Source: Lithospermum erythrorhizon
Taxonomy: Eukaryota; Streptophyta; Magnoliopsida; Boraginales; Boraginaceae
Reading direction: 5' to 3'
Length of the DNA stretch: 64,000 nucleotides
NCBI GenBank assembly: GCA_019722365.1
Contig: JADFUC010001064.1
Span: 1-64,000 of the forward strand
Each line of letters begins with the position of its first letter. Positions within the stretch are counted from its first letter, which is position 1. This document shows positions 51,281 to 62,708 of this stretch, in pieces. Made by a program: the position numbers and the translations under genes. The notes under the pieces were generated by a model that did not search any database, had not been told where the DNA came from, and saw only the letters and a program-made list of their open reading frames with translations.

Positions 51281-52375
51281 AATGGCACCAAAAAAGAGGC
51301 TCACAGCAAGGAAATTGTTGAATTGCAAATAAGAAATAGGAGGAGAGTCGACTGTAATTCGCGCGCAATCGCTACCACATTCACACTTACAAAGGAAGAA
51401 GATGTAGGGGTGCAATGGCGAGGAAGTTCGAAGGGTAGGAGGTGGAGTACTAAGATACGGGAGGCGGGGATGTACCTTGATGAAGGAGAAATCGAGGCGG
51501 TCACGGGTAATCTTTTATTCCAATTTTTTAGATAAATGCCAAACTTAGCACATTTGTACTTTTACTAGTAATTGGTATCCATGCATTGTGTATAAGTTTT
51601 ATGAATCCGTTCATTTGTGTTATAATGATAGTGAGGAGTGCTTGGTTGTCGTTACAATATCGATGGAGTTACGAATTGTGCGCGGAAACCGATTTGATAA
51701 AACATTTGGTATGCTTAGTTGGGGTGCTTGGATGATTGCAGGAAGGGGATGGTGCCTTAGCGGCGATCACGCATTCTGAGAATGTGTCGAGAGCTTAACA
51801 ACGTCGTAGAGTTAAGAAGAGGCATAGTGCTTATAAAATAATTTGAATGGTATACAAAAACTTGTTTGGAAAGTCGTATCATTCTTTTTGCCATCTCTTA
51901 GTCGTCATTCGAACTAAGTTGTTTGCATTAAGTTTCTTATGTGGTCTATATTGAATTTGCGATGGTTTTAATATGCCACTTTTGATACTTAAACATATGT
52001 TTCATCAAAGGAAGCGAAATCAACCCTTGATATGTGATTATCTCGTTGTTAGTTAATATCAATGGGGTTCTTTATTGGAGAATGTAGATGGGTTGATTTT
52101 AAGAAGGACTCACAAAATGGAGAGCAATCATTGACGGGGAAGTCTTTATGTGGAATGAGGGGTATTCTTTGTCTAAATGGGAGGTGTTTGAACATTTGGC
52201 GGATGTTCAAGATAGGTGTGGAGGTTCAGCAGCTAGCACCCCAAAGGATGGGTCCACTCCTACTTTGTTGGCTGACACCGATGAAGCGGCAGGAGCACGG
52301 AAGCGGGGTCCTCCTCGTTCCCCGGATCATCCGATAGAGCTATGTCAATGTTGGAATCGATTAACGCCTTGACAT
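51281..52375 (+). pseudogene. Second gene remnant inside the hAT element, unassigned
   Basis: ATGGCACCAAAAAAG at 51,281 follows an AT-rich leader-like stretch. The same start (ATGGCTCCAAAAAAC) follows a similar leader at 62,709 in the second hAT copy, in the same position relative to the transposase end. The downstream frames (51,323-51,535 and 52,148-52,372) are broken up. The last contains SLSKWEVFEHL-like sequence that recalls the NAM-associated or trihelix-type proteins carried by plant transposons, but this is weak. I do not assign a function. Confidence 0.4.
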
Positions 52376-52744
52376 GTTAAAAAGGCAGTTCGAATAGCGA
52401 GAGCATCAGATTGATATGGGAAGCGACTAGGTTGCGAAAGGAGCGTATGATTGTGGAAGCGAGGGCGTATGAATGTGGAAGCGAGGAGAGGCTGAGGGGT
52501 GGCCGGGGGAGCAAATGCAGTTGGTGAAGCCATGTTTCCATGAATAATGTGCTTTGAATATTGATTATATTGATGTTTAGTATTGAACAATTTTAGTTTA
52601 TCTTATGCGACTACTTATTTTCTAATTTGAATATTAATATGTTTGATTTAGTATTTGATTACGCTTTAGAACTTGTTGTTAATGTGGTATTATTTGTTTT
52701 AAAATTGAACACTATTGTATTTCAAGCCCCGAACTTCTTTGCTC

Positions 52745-52920
52745 CGTTTTGGGTATTAACGTGGTACGGTAATTTTAAAGTACCACGTTAATACGATAAT
52801 GTAAATAGGGTTATTGTTATTAGCATTGATGCAGTTTAATATAAGCGGTACCACGTTAATATCTCATCATTATTCTTTCTTGGTTTTAACGTGAGTGCAG
52901 ATTTAATATATGATGCGTTA
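52745..52920. repeat. Array of GGTACCACGTTAA words, hAT copy A right
   Basis: Inverted copies (ACGTGGTACGG, AAGTACCACGTTAAT, GCGGTACCACGTTAATAT) lie just inside the GC-rich right end. They are likely subterminal repeats of the element. Confidence 0.65.
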
Positions 52921-53878
52921 ACGGACACAGGGGAGCCTCGGGCCGAGGCCCGGGCAGGAATGCCACAGAATGTGGGTGGGCTCGGAGCCGGGCACTTTGG
53001 GCTTGAGGCCTCCCTCGGCCTGGTTCGTCAAGCACGTGATGGGCCGGGGGGCACGTTCGCGAATAATGATGGGCCGGGGCCGAATCCGAGGCAGCGGTGG
53101 GCCGGGCCGGACTGACCCAGCGAGTGCTGGTCGATAGCCATGTCTAACTTACATATATGGTTCCAGATTTCAATTCCAATTATCAGTTTTGGATAAACAA
53201 AATTATAATAACATCGTAGAAATAGTGAAGAAATTTAATTAAAGAACAATGTAAGTTTACGTTTGGGGTCGATGGGGAGTTCCTGATGGATTGAGAGACG
53301 ATGGGTTCCTCGAAATTTTGGCCCAAATTTATCCTTATAATTATAAATTAGTTAAAGAAAAAAGATTGACACTCCCTCAATAATTAAAAAATAATCATTT
53401 AAAATAAGATTACTTGTTTTTACCTGATTTAAACCCCGAAGATGAAGTGGGGGCCTTGGGCAAGTATTATTCTTATTAACTTATATTGGCTTAATTTCGT
53501 ACAACCCCCAAACTATTACTTCTGAGTCAATTTACTCTTTGTACTATTGAACTTTCTAGCTTTATCTAAGCCAGGCCCATTCATTCGGTTGCCTCCTGAG
53601 GTCATTTTTGGTGTCAAAGTTAACATATTTTGAATTTTGGGTTCATTTTCAAATAAGAAAAGACTTATTGTAATATCCGGATATTTGTAGTAAGTAATTA
53701 ATTAAATCAGTTTCGGAAACTTTAGGCCTCGACATGAATTTTAGTTGAGATTATATTACTATGGGGCTAGTTTATTATAATGGAAAGAATTGAGGTCCTT
53801 AAGAATCGAATAAAAACTTTGGAGATGAAAAGTTAATTTTTGGAAAACTTAGGGGAAAAAATCATTAATCTACCCTAA

Positions 53879-54627
53879 GAGCATTCACACTAGTTTTCCT
53901 ACTAAAATCCCCAAAATCAACTCCCAATATCAACTTTATTATTGTAAGGATTGTATTTTAACTTTTGAAAGCAGATCGATTCCTATTTTCACCACATATA
54001 TAGAACAATATAAAATAAATAAAAAATGCACAAGCAAAACTAAGAAAAAAAAATATTTTTCTTTACCAAAGACAAAAATCGAGAAAATAAAAAGAAAGAA
54101 ATTTATAGTTGGGTACATCTTCAATAATTTCCAATCTCGACATAGTTTCTAAATGATTTTGCGTGAAAATGTGAAAATATAGCCGTTTGGAACTTGAAGG
54201 ATTTGAATGAACAACTTCAAATTCAATAATTTCAAATCTCAACCTTAGTTTCTAAATGATTTTGCATGTGAAAATCATGAAAATATAAATGTTTTGGAAC
54301 TTGAAGGATTTGAATATGAACAACTTCAAAATCCTTTGAGAAGACCAACTTGAATATATGTTGAAGAAAGAACAGAATTATGGCCCAAATCTACAAATAG
54401 AAATAATAAAAGAGCTGAATTAATGGCTGCATTGAGGTTTTGTGCAAATTGAAAACGAAAGGAGGATAGGGAGAGTGGGGAGAGTAGAGAAACACACCCG
54501 GTGAAATATCACCCTAAAAAAAATTGGTGGGCCATATCAAGATGAGGATGTTGAAAAAACATGCCTTTTGTTGACTCCTTCCTTATTATAGAGTTGGGAA
54601 CCTTTTTAAAGGCCAGTGTGAATGCTC
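53879..54627. mobile_element. PIF/Harbinger (Tourist-like) MITE, 749 bp
   Basis: The ends are inverted: GAGCATTCACACTAG on the left and, complemented, GAGCATTCACACTGG on the right. TAA flanks both sides (53876-53878 and 54628-54630). The 3-bp TAA target and GAGCATNCAC-type ends fit PIF/Harbinger MITEs. It holds no transposase. Confidence 0.85.
54121..54330 (+). repeat. Two tandem units of about 103 bp inside the Harbinger MITE
   Basis: Units begin TCAATAATTT at 54,121 and 54,223. Both contain TTTCTAAATGATTTTGC and end AACTTGAAGGATTTGAAT...AACAACTTCAAA. Confidence 0.85.
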
Positions 54628-56184
54628 TAAATCCAATCCTGACGAACTCGTATATACCTGTAAAGTTTAAATCACTTGCAGAAAACCCCAAACCTATAAC
54701 CCCTCAAACCAATCCCTTCTTAGTGTCTCACCTAAACCAAATTCTTAGTTCCCCCACACACTGTTCTCTGACTGATGCGATATCTACGCCTCGTATTAAA
54801 GCTTTGGGTCGAATCCCCCACTTGTTAATCGAGAAGGTTAGGGTAGCTTTAATTTTAGTTTTAATCGATTACTATTTTTGTGGTTTAGTCTTAAGCTTGT
54901 TGGCTAGATTAGTTAAATTAGGTGAATTTTATGAGTATAGTATTCGTTACTAATTATATGGGTTCTAATTATAGGCTTAAATAATTGGAGTTTAATGGGT
55001 TAGATCTATTGTTGGTTATTAATTATTTTGAGTTGTCTTGAAAGTATTGAATTTTGGATTTAAGTATATAGGATGGTGATTTGGAATTTGTAGGGTTATA
55101 GTATATAAGATAATATGGGCGTTTAGATACTTGAAAACCGTAGTGGTTAAGACATGAAGATTTTAATGTATTAGGTGGGCTTCATATGAAATCGTATGCT
55201 ACGAATGTTGTTATTATTCTCTTTAGATCTTGAGGGATCAGTTGAGACTTCGATTAAATTCGAGACTCGTGAATTCTTTATTTAGAGGTGGTGGTTGTAC
55301 CACAATACAGTTATTTTGATACTTAGCAATATATTTTTATAAAATTATGTTGTCAAACTATTTTTTGGAAAACAAATGATATTTTTGGATAATGTACTTT
55401 GAGTTATGATATTTTCTTTTAACTAGTACTATTATGTATATTTTCTAAATTGGTCAAGCATGAAAATGATTTATAAAATAGGCATTTTGAGGTCTGATAT
55501 ATTGAATTATTATTGTGTGATATGGGCATATTTGATCTTGATTTGAATATTTTATATACGCGACCATGTGCATATTGATCACGCGATATTTTGAGCAGTT
55601 TTATATACTTGATATGGGCACATGTATGCGATGTTTTCAATTATGTTTTGTGGATATTATTTGAATATGATTTGGTTTTGATGTATGAGACCCGTTGTAG
55701 TGGGATATCGAGGGACACCGGAGGTGTTGTTTGAACCACGGCGATCACGGTCACAGAAAAAAGTGTGATTAGTGCCTCGTTCTAAGGAGGAGATCTGTGT
55801 CCACTTAGGTAGGGAGAAAATCCTACCGTGATCGGGTAAATACATATTCTTAAATGGTAATCTCGAGATAGGCAAATTATGTTGAATAAGGAAATGAGTT
55901 TTTAGAGGTTTACGTAAGCCTAAACATAGTTTTTAAATATATGTTTTAATCTTTGTTTGTGAGCTTTCCCAGAAACTCTTTGGGCATAAATGTTTTCAAA
56001 TGGTTTGGTCACCTTTCTTGTTCATTTAACTTGGTATATTATAAATGTATAATATAAATGATTTAAAAGTATTGTAAAGTGTCTTGGCCTTGACCATCTA
56101 GAGGTTATGATTACTAAGCGGTTTGTTGATGTTGGAGTTTGCAGTTAAAATAATAATTAAAAAGCCATGTCGAGGGATTCTACA

Positions 56185-56985
56185 AATATAATAAAATCAA
56201 TAACATCTGATATGCACCTTTAGTCGAGTTTAGATGATTAAATCACGAAACTCGAGCGATCAGCCAGATTGTCTCTAACCCGATAGTCATAGCATTGTAG
56301 CAGCGCCTCATTTTTGTGGCTTTACTACGAACTCTTTAAAATGTTAAAGCGCCAGATGAGGTTAGTAGAAAATCCAAAGTTTTACTACCCTCTTACTCGA
56401 CTAAAGGGAGAAAAAGAGAAGTGCTTAAGCTTTGAAAGTTGGAAGAACTGGTACCAAGTTTTTCATCTCAAAAGTGGCCTTTATATAGGGCTCAAAATCC
56501 ACTACTTTTAAAAGGCTTTTCGAGAGTTACGGTGAAACTTCTTCCTTAAAGAACATTCTAGAATATTAGATTTTAAGGCACAAGCTTCTCCTCCTTTTTC
56601 TCCGCGTTGGAAGCTATGATAAGTGTTCTTAGAACATTCCCAACTTCTTATCTCCTAAAATCAAGGCATGTTAAGTGGATTTAGAAGTAGATATTACGAA
56701 TTATTACAAAAACCCGGAAGATTTTGGAACCCTTATCCGTTCACCATTTTAATCGACTATGAGTGAGTTCAACTATTGGAATTTTGCCCTAATATTCTCA
56801 TACAATTCTGTTTTAGTAAAGGAATCAACTGGTGCTTTAGGACTTATGAGAATCCAAGAGTACTCCATTTTTTAGGGTAATACAACGACACCGTATGCGA
56901 TTAGAATATGTCTTATTTCCCATTATCGACATTATTCTTTGCAACTCGAAATGGGTACACGAGAATCCTGATGAAGAGAAAACAA
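56185..56985. other. No gene recognised, possible copia LTR side
   Basis: It lies on the 3' side of the minus-strand copia remnant and would be where its 3' LTR sits, but ends and a polypurine tract could not be identified. Confidence 0.35.
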
Positions 56986-56989
56986 AAGT

Positions 56990-58465
56990 TTGTTATTTTC
57001 CCCGTGCAGGGAACATCGGTCAACAAATTCCTCAGCGATACACCTCTTGACGGATGAGTATTGGGTGGGGCTCCATGATGGGTGACTGCCAAAAGTTTGT
57101 TTAGCGGAACCACAGTAAGCGCCTCGCTATGGTAAGGACATAACCGTTAGTAGAAATTTGATTCGTCATTTCTTTGAAATCGGTTTGCATCTGATATCCT
57201 TCGGAGAAATAGAAGGAAACTTCCCATAGTACAAACATACATCAATCGTTTCTTTCAAGTATTTAAGCAGACGATGAAGGACATTCGATAGTACCACTTG
57301 AGTTATGAGTATAACGGCTTCGGTCTTGACGGCGTAAGCTTTGTCGGATGATGCAGTTCGCCGAATCGTCAGCGCTGCAATGATTTTTAGTGTATTCACT
57401 GCGAAAGCGCTTTGCAGTTCTTAATCAGAATTAACTATGATCATAGAGAGTCTGGCAGGGGCAACATCAAAAGAATTGAATTTCTTGGCATACATTTTGA
57501 CATAGTGAGATTGGCTCAAGGAGATACCCTCAGAGTTTCTTATTACTCGCTCTAGAATGACACGGCTTCTCCTAAACCTTTCATATCAAAGTTTGAAGAG
57601 AGAAGTTCTTTGGTTTTGTTTACAACATCAAAGTATTCCCAGAGGTAAGATGTGATCAACATGAACAAATGATCCATGTGATACGATCGAACACTTTAGA
57701 TTACACACAAGAATTAGAATTGTTAACAGTGTACCCATTTCTCACTAGAGTATTGGTAAACTTCTCATACCACTGTTTAGGAGCTTGTTTTTAAATCATA
57801 AAGTAATTTCTTTAGTTTACTTTTAGTATTCTCTTGTCCCACTGAACCACAGATCCCTCGGGTTAGGGACATATAAATCTCTTCCTACAGATCACCATTT
57901 GAAATGCGATCTTGACATCCATTTGGTATACTTTCGAGTCATGAATAAGCTGACTAAAGATATTAAAGTTATGATGGTGGTGATCTTTGAATAAGCATCA
58001 AGATTTAATCTACGAAAGGAAGTTTGTAATAAATTCATCTCAAGGTTTTCTCGGCTCTAGCTCTCTTTACTCTTTAGAGGTTCATCGGCAGAGATTAGGA
58101 GTAGAGCATTTGCTTCATTTGTTTGTATCATAAGATTCAGCAGTGCGGATGGCACAACAGTTAGAAACATCCTTATTCAAAGGGAAAATATGCTCAAAGA
58201 TTTCGGCATCTACAGCGTCGGATATGGATCGGATGCGGCATAAGCTTGTATGCTGACGTATTTGAGCATAATCAATGAATATACAAATATAGATTTAGAT
58301 CGATGTTTGTCCTCTTTAAGAGATCGAGGTAAAGCCTACCTTATCTAAACATCCCCACACTTTGAAAAAACTTCAGTTAAGAAGAATAACCACTTCGGAT
58401 CTCATATGGAGTCTTGTCTAATTTCTTGTAGGGTACTTTGTTAAGAATGTGACATCTCAAGCAGG
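56990..58465 (-). pseudogene. Ty1/copia pol remnant (end of integrase, RT, RNase H)
   Basis: On the minus strand, in order: integrase tail with KVPYKK and KTPYE-like motifs (58,460-58,400), linker with NAEIFEHIFPLNK-like sequence (about 58,200), reverse-transcriptase entry at IHQMDVKTAF (57,930-57,905), WYEKFTNTLVRNG (about 57,770), the YVDD region near 57,655 where the second Asp appears to read His, and RNase H with LHRLLKYLKETIDVCLYYGK (57,280-57,220). The motif order is that of Ty1/copia (integrase before RT). Numerous frameshifts and stops; not functional. Confidence 0.85.
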
Positions 58466-59640
58466 CGCTTCCCCACGCGTTTCATCGGGGAAGGCTGAAC
58501 TTGGAAATATATCATTCAACATTTATATGTCATAGTTATCCAAAATTATTTGAATCATTAATCATTTTAGGTATGCGCCATTTAACAAAATCAGCTTCTG
58601 ACATTGATTCGTACCAAATCATGTCTAAAGTTCATCTAAATTATGAACTACGATATTTAAATCATCACACTTTTTGACAAATTCAATAATGGTAATTTTA
58701 TACTAATTATGTAAAGCTTTCAAATTGAAGGAAATATAGGTAGTATAAACAATGACCAACACAAACAATCAAATAAAAAAAAAACTTGCTCGAATTAGTT
58801 GTTCTTGTTGATATATAAGCAGACCAGCCAAGCTTTATCGACCGCGACCTCGGTGGCAATTGTTTAGTCGGAAGCTCATAAAGGTTATAGCGGCGGCGCG
58901 CAGCGCGTGCACTCGTGGGATGAGGCTTTGGAACTTGCACAAATAATACTCGAGAAATGCAGCAGAACAAAACTTCTTGAAAACTCCTTTAATATAAGGA
59001 GTATCTCAATTTTTGATGTGTTTGAAAGGTCTAATATAAGTCTTTATGTATAATATAAAAAGTGAGTTCTTAACTCCCTTCCTATCAATATGGGACAATA
59101 AAAAATATGGCTTTTCTAGCCTTTACTCCAACATATACCACTAAGTAACAAAGTCTTTTGATAATTATTGGTATATATAAAAAACTCACTAAGTAACCAC
59201 TCAATTTACAAATAAAGCTCCATAGACCTGAACTAACCGTAGATAAGATAATCATAGTCTTGATGTTAGGCATGCTCTTTTAGTTACTTCGAATATTCTC
59301 ATATCCAGTTATTATGCATCTACCTCTGGGATCCTTTCTCTTGCATTGGAATCTAGCCAAATTTCATTAGAGTCCTTCTAGCCATAATACTCCCTTCAAC
59401 AATTTTTTTCGTTTACAACACTTATCATGATATTTTGCTCATCTCGTTTGATACAAATAAAATTTTATTGGGCCAATTTTTTAGCCTTGATAAGGCAGTG
59501 GCATTATTATAGCCTTTTGTCTCCATAGCAGAGATGCTGCACGTATTAAAAAAGCTAGCGCTGCTTTATCCTCATAAATACTCTATAATTGCTTTAAAGA
59601 TAATGCTGTTTTTATTACATAATTCTACCAAGTCTTAGAC
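58466..59640. other. Probable 5' side of the copia remnant, no domain seen
   Basis: Sequence upstream (minus strand) of the copia pol remnant. No gag or LTR motif is clear. AT-rich with isolated GC-rich patches near 58,850-58,920. Confidence 0.35.
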
Positions 59641-59649
59641 TCCCTTAAA

Positions 59650-60560
59650 CAAGTTCAACTTTTTCCATCAGTGACTACGGTCGACCGTCGTGGCCACAAA
59701 TTACCGGGCCTTGTCGGGGAGACCTGGGCAAGTCGACATTATGTAATCAAAGTTACCAAGCAAACCGGTAGTAGCCTTCGACTAAAGGAGTGCGTTAAGC
59801 GGGGGTCGAATTCATGACCATGCCTCGGCCAGAGATGAGCTAATCTAAAAGACCTGTGAAGTCCACTGCTTTGGAGACTCGGCCGAGGGCAAGGGATGTG
59901 ATATGAACACCCGTCGACCCGGTGAGCTACGAGAAGAGATGTGAGATAAAAAGATGATCTCGGCCCCGATCCGAGAAGGCCTCGTCAAAATACATACATC
60001 GGTGGCGGAGTGCATTGAGGGGATCGATAATCCTTCACGATCATCGCATCATGCGACCGGTTCACGAAGACAGCGGGGCGACATCTTGAAAAGCCAAGTC
60101 AAGGTTGATTCCGCAGTAAATGCATACGACGGCGAATCGAAATCATACTTGACTATGCCGCCCGAACCACGGGGAGTTTTGCGATGATTCAAACAATTCA
60201 AAATCTTGACCCATAAAGATAGGTCGAACTATCGGTCCGGTTATGATTTAACCCTCGACAGTACTCCCGAAAGGTCCCCTATTAGGGAAAACCGATCGGC
60301 CAGGAAAACCGATCGGGGAGTTATGAAAGGTCAGCCGAGTCTTGCGACACGAAGACAAGCGTAGTCGCCAGATTGTAGTATGTTCCTACACCGGCCCGCG
60401 ATGCGAGGGCAATAATTATATCTTGAGTTGCAAAAAAAGTGGATTAACTCGGATTCTTGCTTAAAGACACCGCTTTGACCGAGAGCAGTGTATGATGCAC
60501 TTGATACCATTTCAAACCGGTAGAAATGCTACGATGCGAGAGGATTCCGAATGCCTAAGT
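59650..60560 (+). mobile_element. GC-rich leader or LTR-side sequence of a Ty3/gypsy element
   Basis: GC-rich compared with the rest of the window, with CTCGGCCGAG-like words, and followed on the same strand by a gag remnant. No open frame here has a domain; the frame at 59,954-60,187 is unassigned. Confidence 0.4.
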
Positions 60561-60579
60561 TGAAAACTTTAGCGGATAT

Positions 60580-61445
60580 GGAGATCAGGAAATCATCTCA
60601 AATCTTTTCCCATTTCTAAACTTTCCTTTTGGGCTGCTTGATGATGAAATATATCACGGGCATTGCTTTGTCGGAATGACTTTAGTGGTCCCCTTAATTG
60701 CCATCGATTATCGATTGCTAAGCGAAGATATAAGTGGAACTTTTTATGGACAAATTTGGAGCTTACATGTAGTGGCTTGATGAGGATGAGAAAGAACGCG
60801 TCATGGAAATATAACAAAGACCGCGGGAGACATTGAGAAGCTTCGCCACCAGGTTTGAAGAGGTGGCGACGATATCAGAATGGCGATGAAAAGGTTACAA
60901 TGATCTCGTACTTCCGTAGTTGAGATACGGCCCTCACAAGGAAAAATTGGTCTTGGAACCACCTAACACACCGAAGCGAGTTATCACGGGCTGGTAATTG
61001 ATACATCAAATTAGAAGAGGTGAAACTCTCTCTACGATGAATATTCGCTCGAGGAATTGGAAGGCGAAGGGAGGGGACAGTGAGAAAGAAATCCACAAGG
61101 GGTTGAGTGTGGGATAACTCCAAAAGCCCAGGAGGCTGAGGCCTTGAGAAAAGGCGAGGGAGCGAGGTCCCAGAAAGATAGCTGACAGAGCAAATTCCAT
61201 GAGACCGCGTCTTGCCACCCTTGAAATTACCGGTCGCGAAGAATTTGCCCTCGGTGGGCGTAGAGAATACTCCCCAGACCCAACAAAATAAAATCTCCCC
61301 CGAACCGGAGGGACGAAAAGAAGTATTGTGAATATCACAAAGATCACGGCCATGACACTGATGAATGCCGGTTGTTGAAGGCAGAGATCGAAAAGTTGAT
61401 TAGCCGAGGTCAACTGAGGGAATTTGTGCATCGCTATGAATGCCG
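60580..61445 (+). pseudogene. Ty3/gypsy gag remnant
   Basis: The strongest block is at 61,322-61,432: Y-C-E-Y-H-K-D-H-G-H-D-T-D-E-C-R-L-L-K, then EIEKLI-RGQLREFV. This CX3HX4HX4C-type pattern is the nucleocapsid-like knuckle typical of plant Ty3/gypsy gag of the Tat/Retand type. Upstream, a SLRSFATRFEEVA-like segment near 60,836-60,875 fits the gag capsid region. Frameshifts lie between. Just after the knuckle block the sequence changes to hAT-like sequence, so the protease and pol are missing. Confidence 0.8.
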
Positions 61446-61479
61446 GTTAATGAAGGCACTTGTGCTGCGGCCAGATCTG

Positions 61480-62110
61480 GAACTAAAAATTTTGATGTTC
61501 AAAAATGGAAAGATGGAATTGAAACGTATATGTATAAATGTATAACAAATATGTCAATCAAGGTATGGACAAAGGTAGAGACCCACGCCTACAGTAGTGG
61601 AACAAGTTTTAATGTTGCCCGTAGGTTAAAGATCTGAAGTCAACATGATCGCCTAAAGGAATGCTTTACAATTATTAGGTAACACTAATCCAATCGCTCC
61701 CTTGAACTAATGAGTTAACTCGACTACTAACTTTGAATTGAGTGATATAATGATAATAATCCCTTTTGATATATTAAAATGGTGAAGAGTAAGAAGCGTT
61801 GTTTCGATATTATGCAAATGGCAAAAAAATATTTCTATACATGTCTCTGATAGCTAGTGAATCGCGTTTAGCATGGCGGCTCAATACACTCAAAGAGCGG
61901 TCAAGACTTCTGGCTCGGCGATTGAAGTATGTGTTTGTATCAAAGTTGGGCGACGCCGGAGCATATGATGCAAGATAAGGATACGCTCATGGAAGGAAAG
62001 GAAAAAGATTTGTTAGAGCGATCTTAGTGACATTGAGGAAGAAATTGAAGTAGATAGAGAAACTGACACAATAGAAATACATTCCGACAAAGAGAATCAG
62101 TAAATAGTGT
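61480..62110 (+). pseudogene. Second hAT transposase C-terminal remnant
   Basis: It begins with FKNGKMELKRICINV-like sequence (61,495) that aligns with 50,090-50,170, and goes on to the hATC region at 61,850-62,080, which aligns with 50,450-50,690 (GAATC-GC-TTTAGCATGGCGG). The N-terminal half is absent. Several one-base deletions compared with the other copy break the frame. Confidence 0.8.
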
Positions 62111-62239
62111 ATGATGATTGGAATTTGTATGGTTTTTATAATTTTGATTGAATGTATGAAATTAATGTAATCTCTGGCCGCGAGTATAAGCTGTGAGCAG
62201 CGCTTGATAATAAAATATCTATTTTGTTTCTTTTACATT

Positions 62240-62540
62240 TCGATGCCTTTAAATGGAATTAAAGCGGCTACCATTGCACCGTGCGGTACCCGCGTTATGC
62301 TTAAGCGTGGTGCCGTTACTCTAACGGTACCCGTTTAGGATTAGTAAACAACATGTGCATTACGTAAGTCAAGCGGCCCGCGTTTCAAAGCAACGGTATA
62401 CGCGTTGGTACTTTAAGCGATGGTACCGTGTATATGAAGCGGTACCACGTTGAACTTCAAAATTCAATAAACTTTACGTAAGTGAAGCATTAGTACCGTT
62501 TAAATGAAAGCGGTACCACGTTTATATCGAATAAGGGCGT
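62240..62540. repeat. Array of GGTACCACGTT words, hAT copy B
   Basis: Seven or more words such as CGGTACCCG, GCGGTACCACGTT and GTGGTACCGT in alternating orientation, corresponding in position to 50,880-51,130 in copy A. Confidence 0.7.
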
Positions 62541-62708
62541 TTGATAAGTAGCGATTTAGAACTTCATACCGTTATTCCTGAAATTCTCTTCAAATTTCAT
62601 AACTTCTCTCCACGTAAATTCTCTTAATTTCTTAAAATTAAATACATTACCAACCCATAAACTTCTTTTATACTCTCCATTTTTGCAAATATATTGTTCA
62701 ATTTAAAA

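Larger units (their letters stand above)
47816..53146 (+). mobile_element. Decayed hAT DNA transposon (boundaries approximate)
   Basis: GC-rich ends rich in GGGCCGGGCC (47,826-47,890 and 52,930-53,115), a feature of one plant hAT group, enclose a BED/hATC transposase remnant, a second gene remnant and several arrays with GGTACCACGTT-like words. ACTTACGT at 47,811-47,818 and ACTTACAT at 53,149-53,156 could be a degraded 8-bp target duplication (7 of 8), but the true termini are not certain. All reading frames are broken. Confidence 0.68.
53669..56184 (+). mobile_element. Probable solo LTR of a Ty3/gypsy-like element, split by a MITE
   Basis: It starts TGTAATATCCGGATATTTG, a typical start of this LTR type, and can end at GGATTCTACA (56,184). 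No coding domain lies between. Its size is close to that of the solo LTR at 42 kb, with a 749-bp MITE included. Flanking five-base words (CTTAT and AATAT) do not match, so the end is provisional. Confidence 0.5.
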
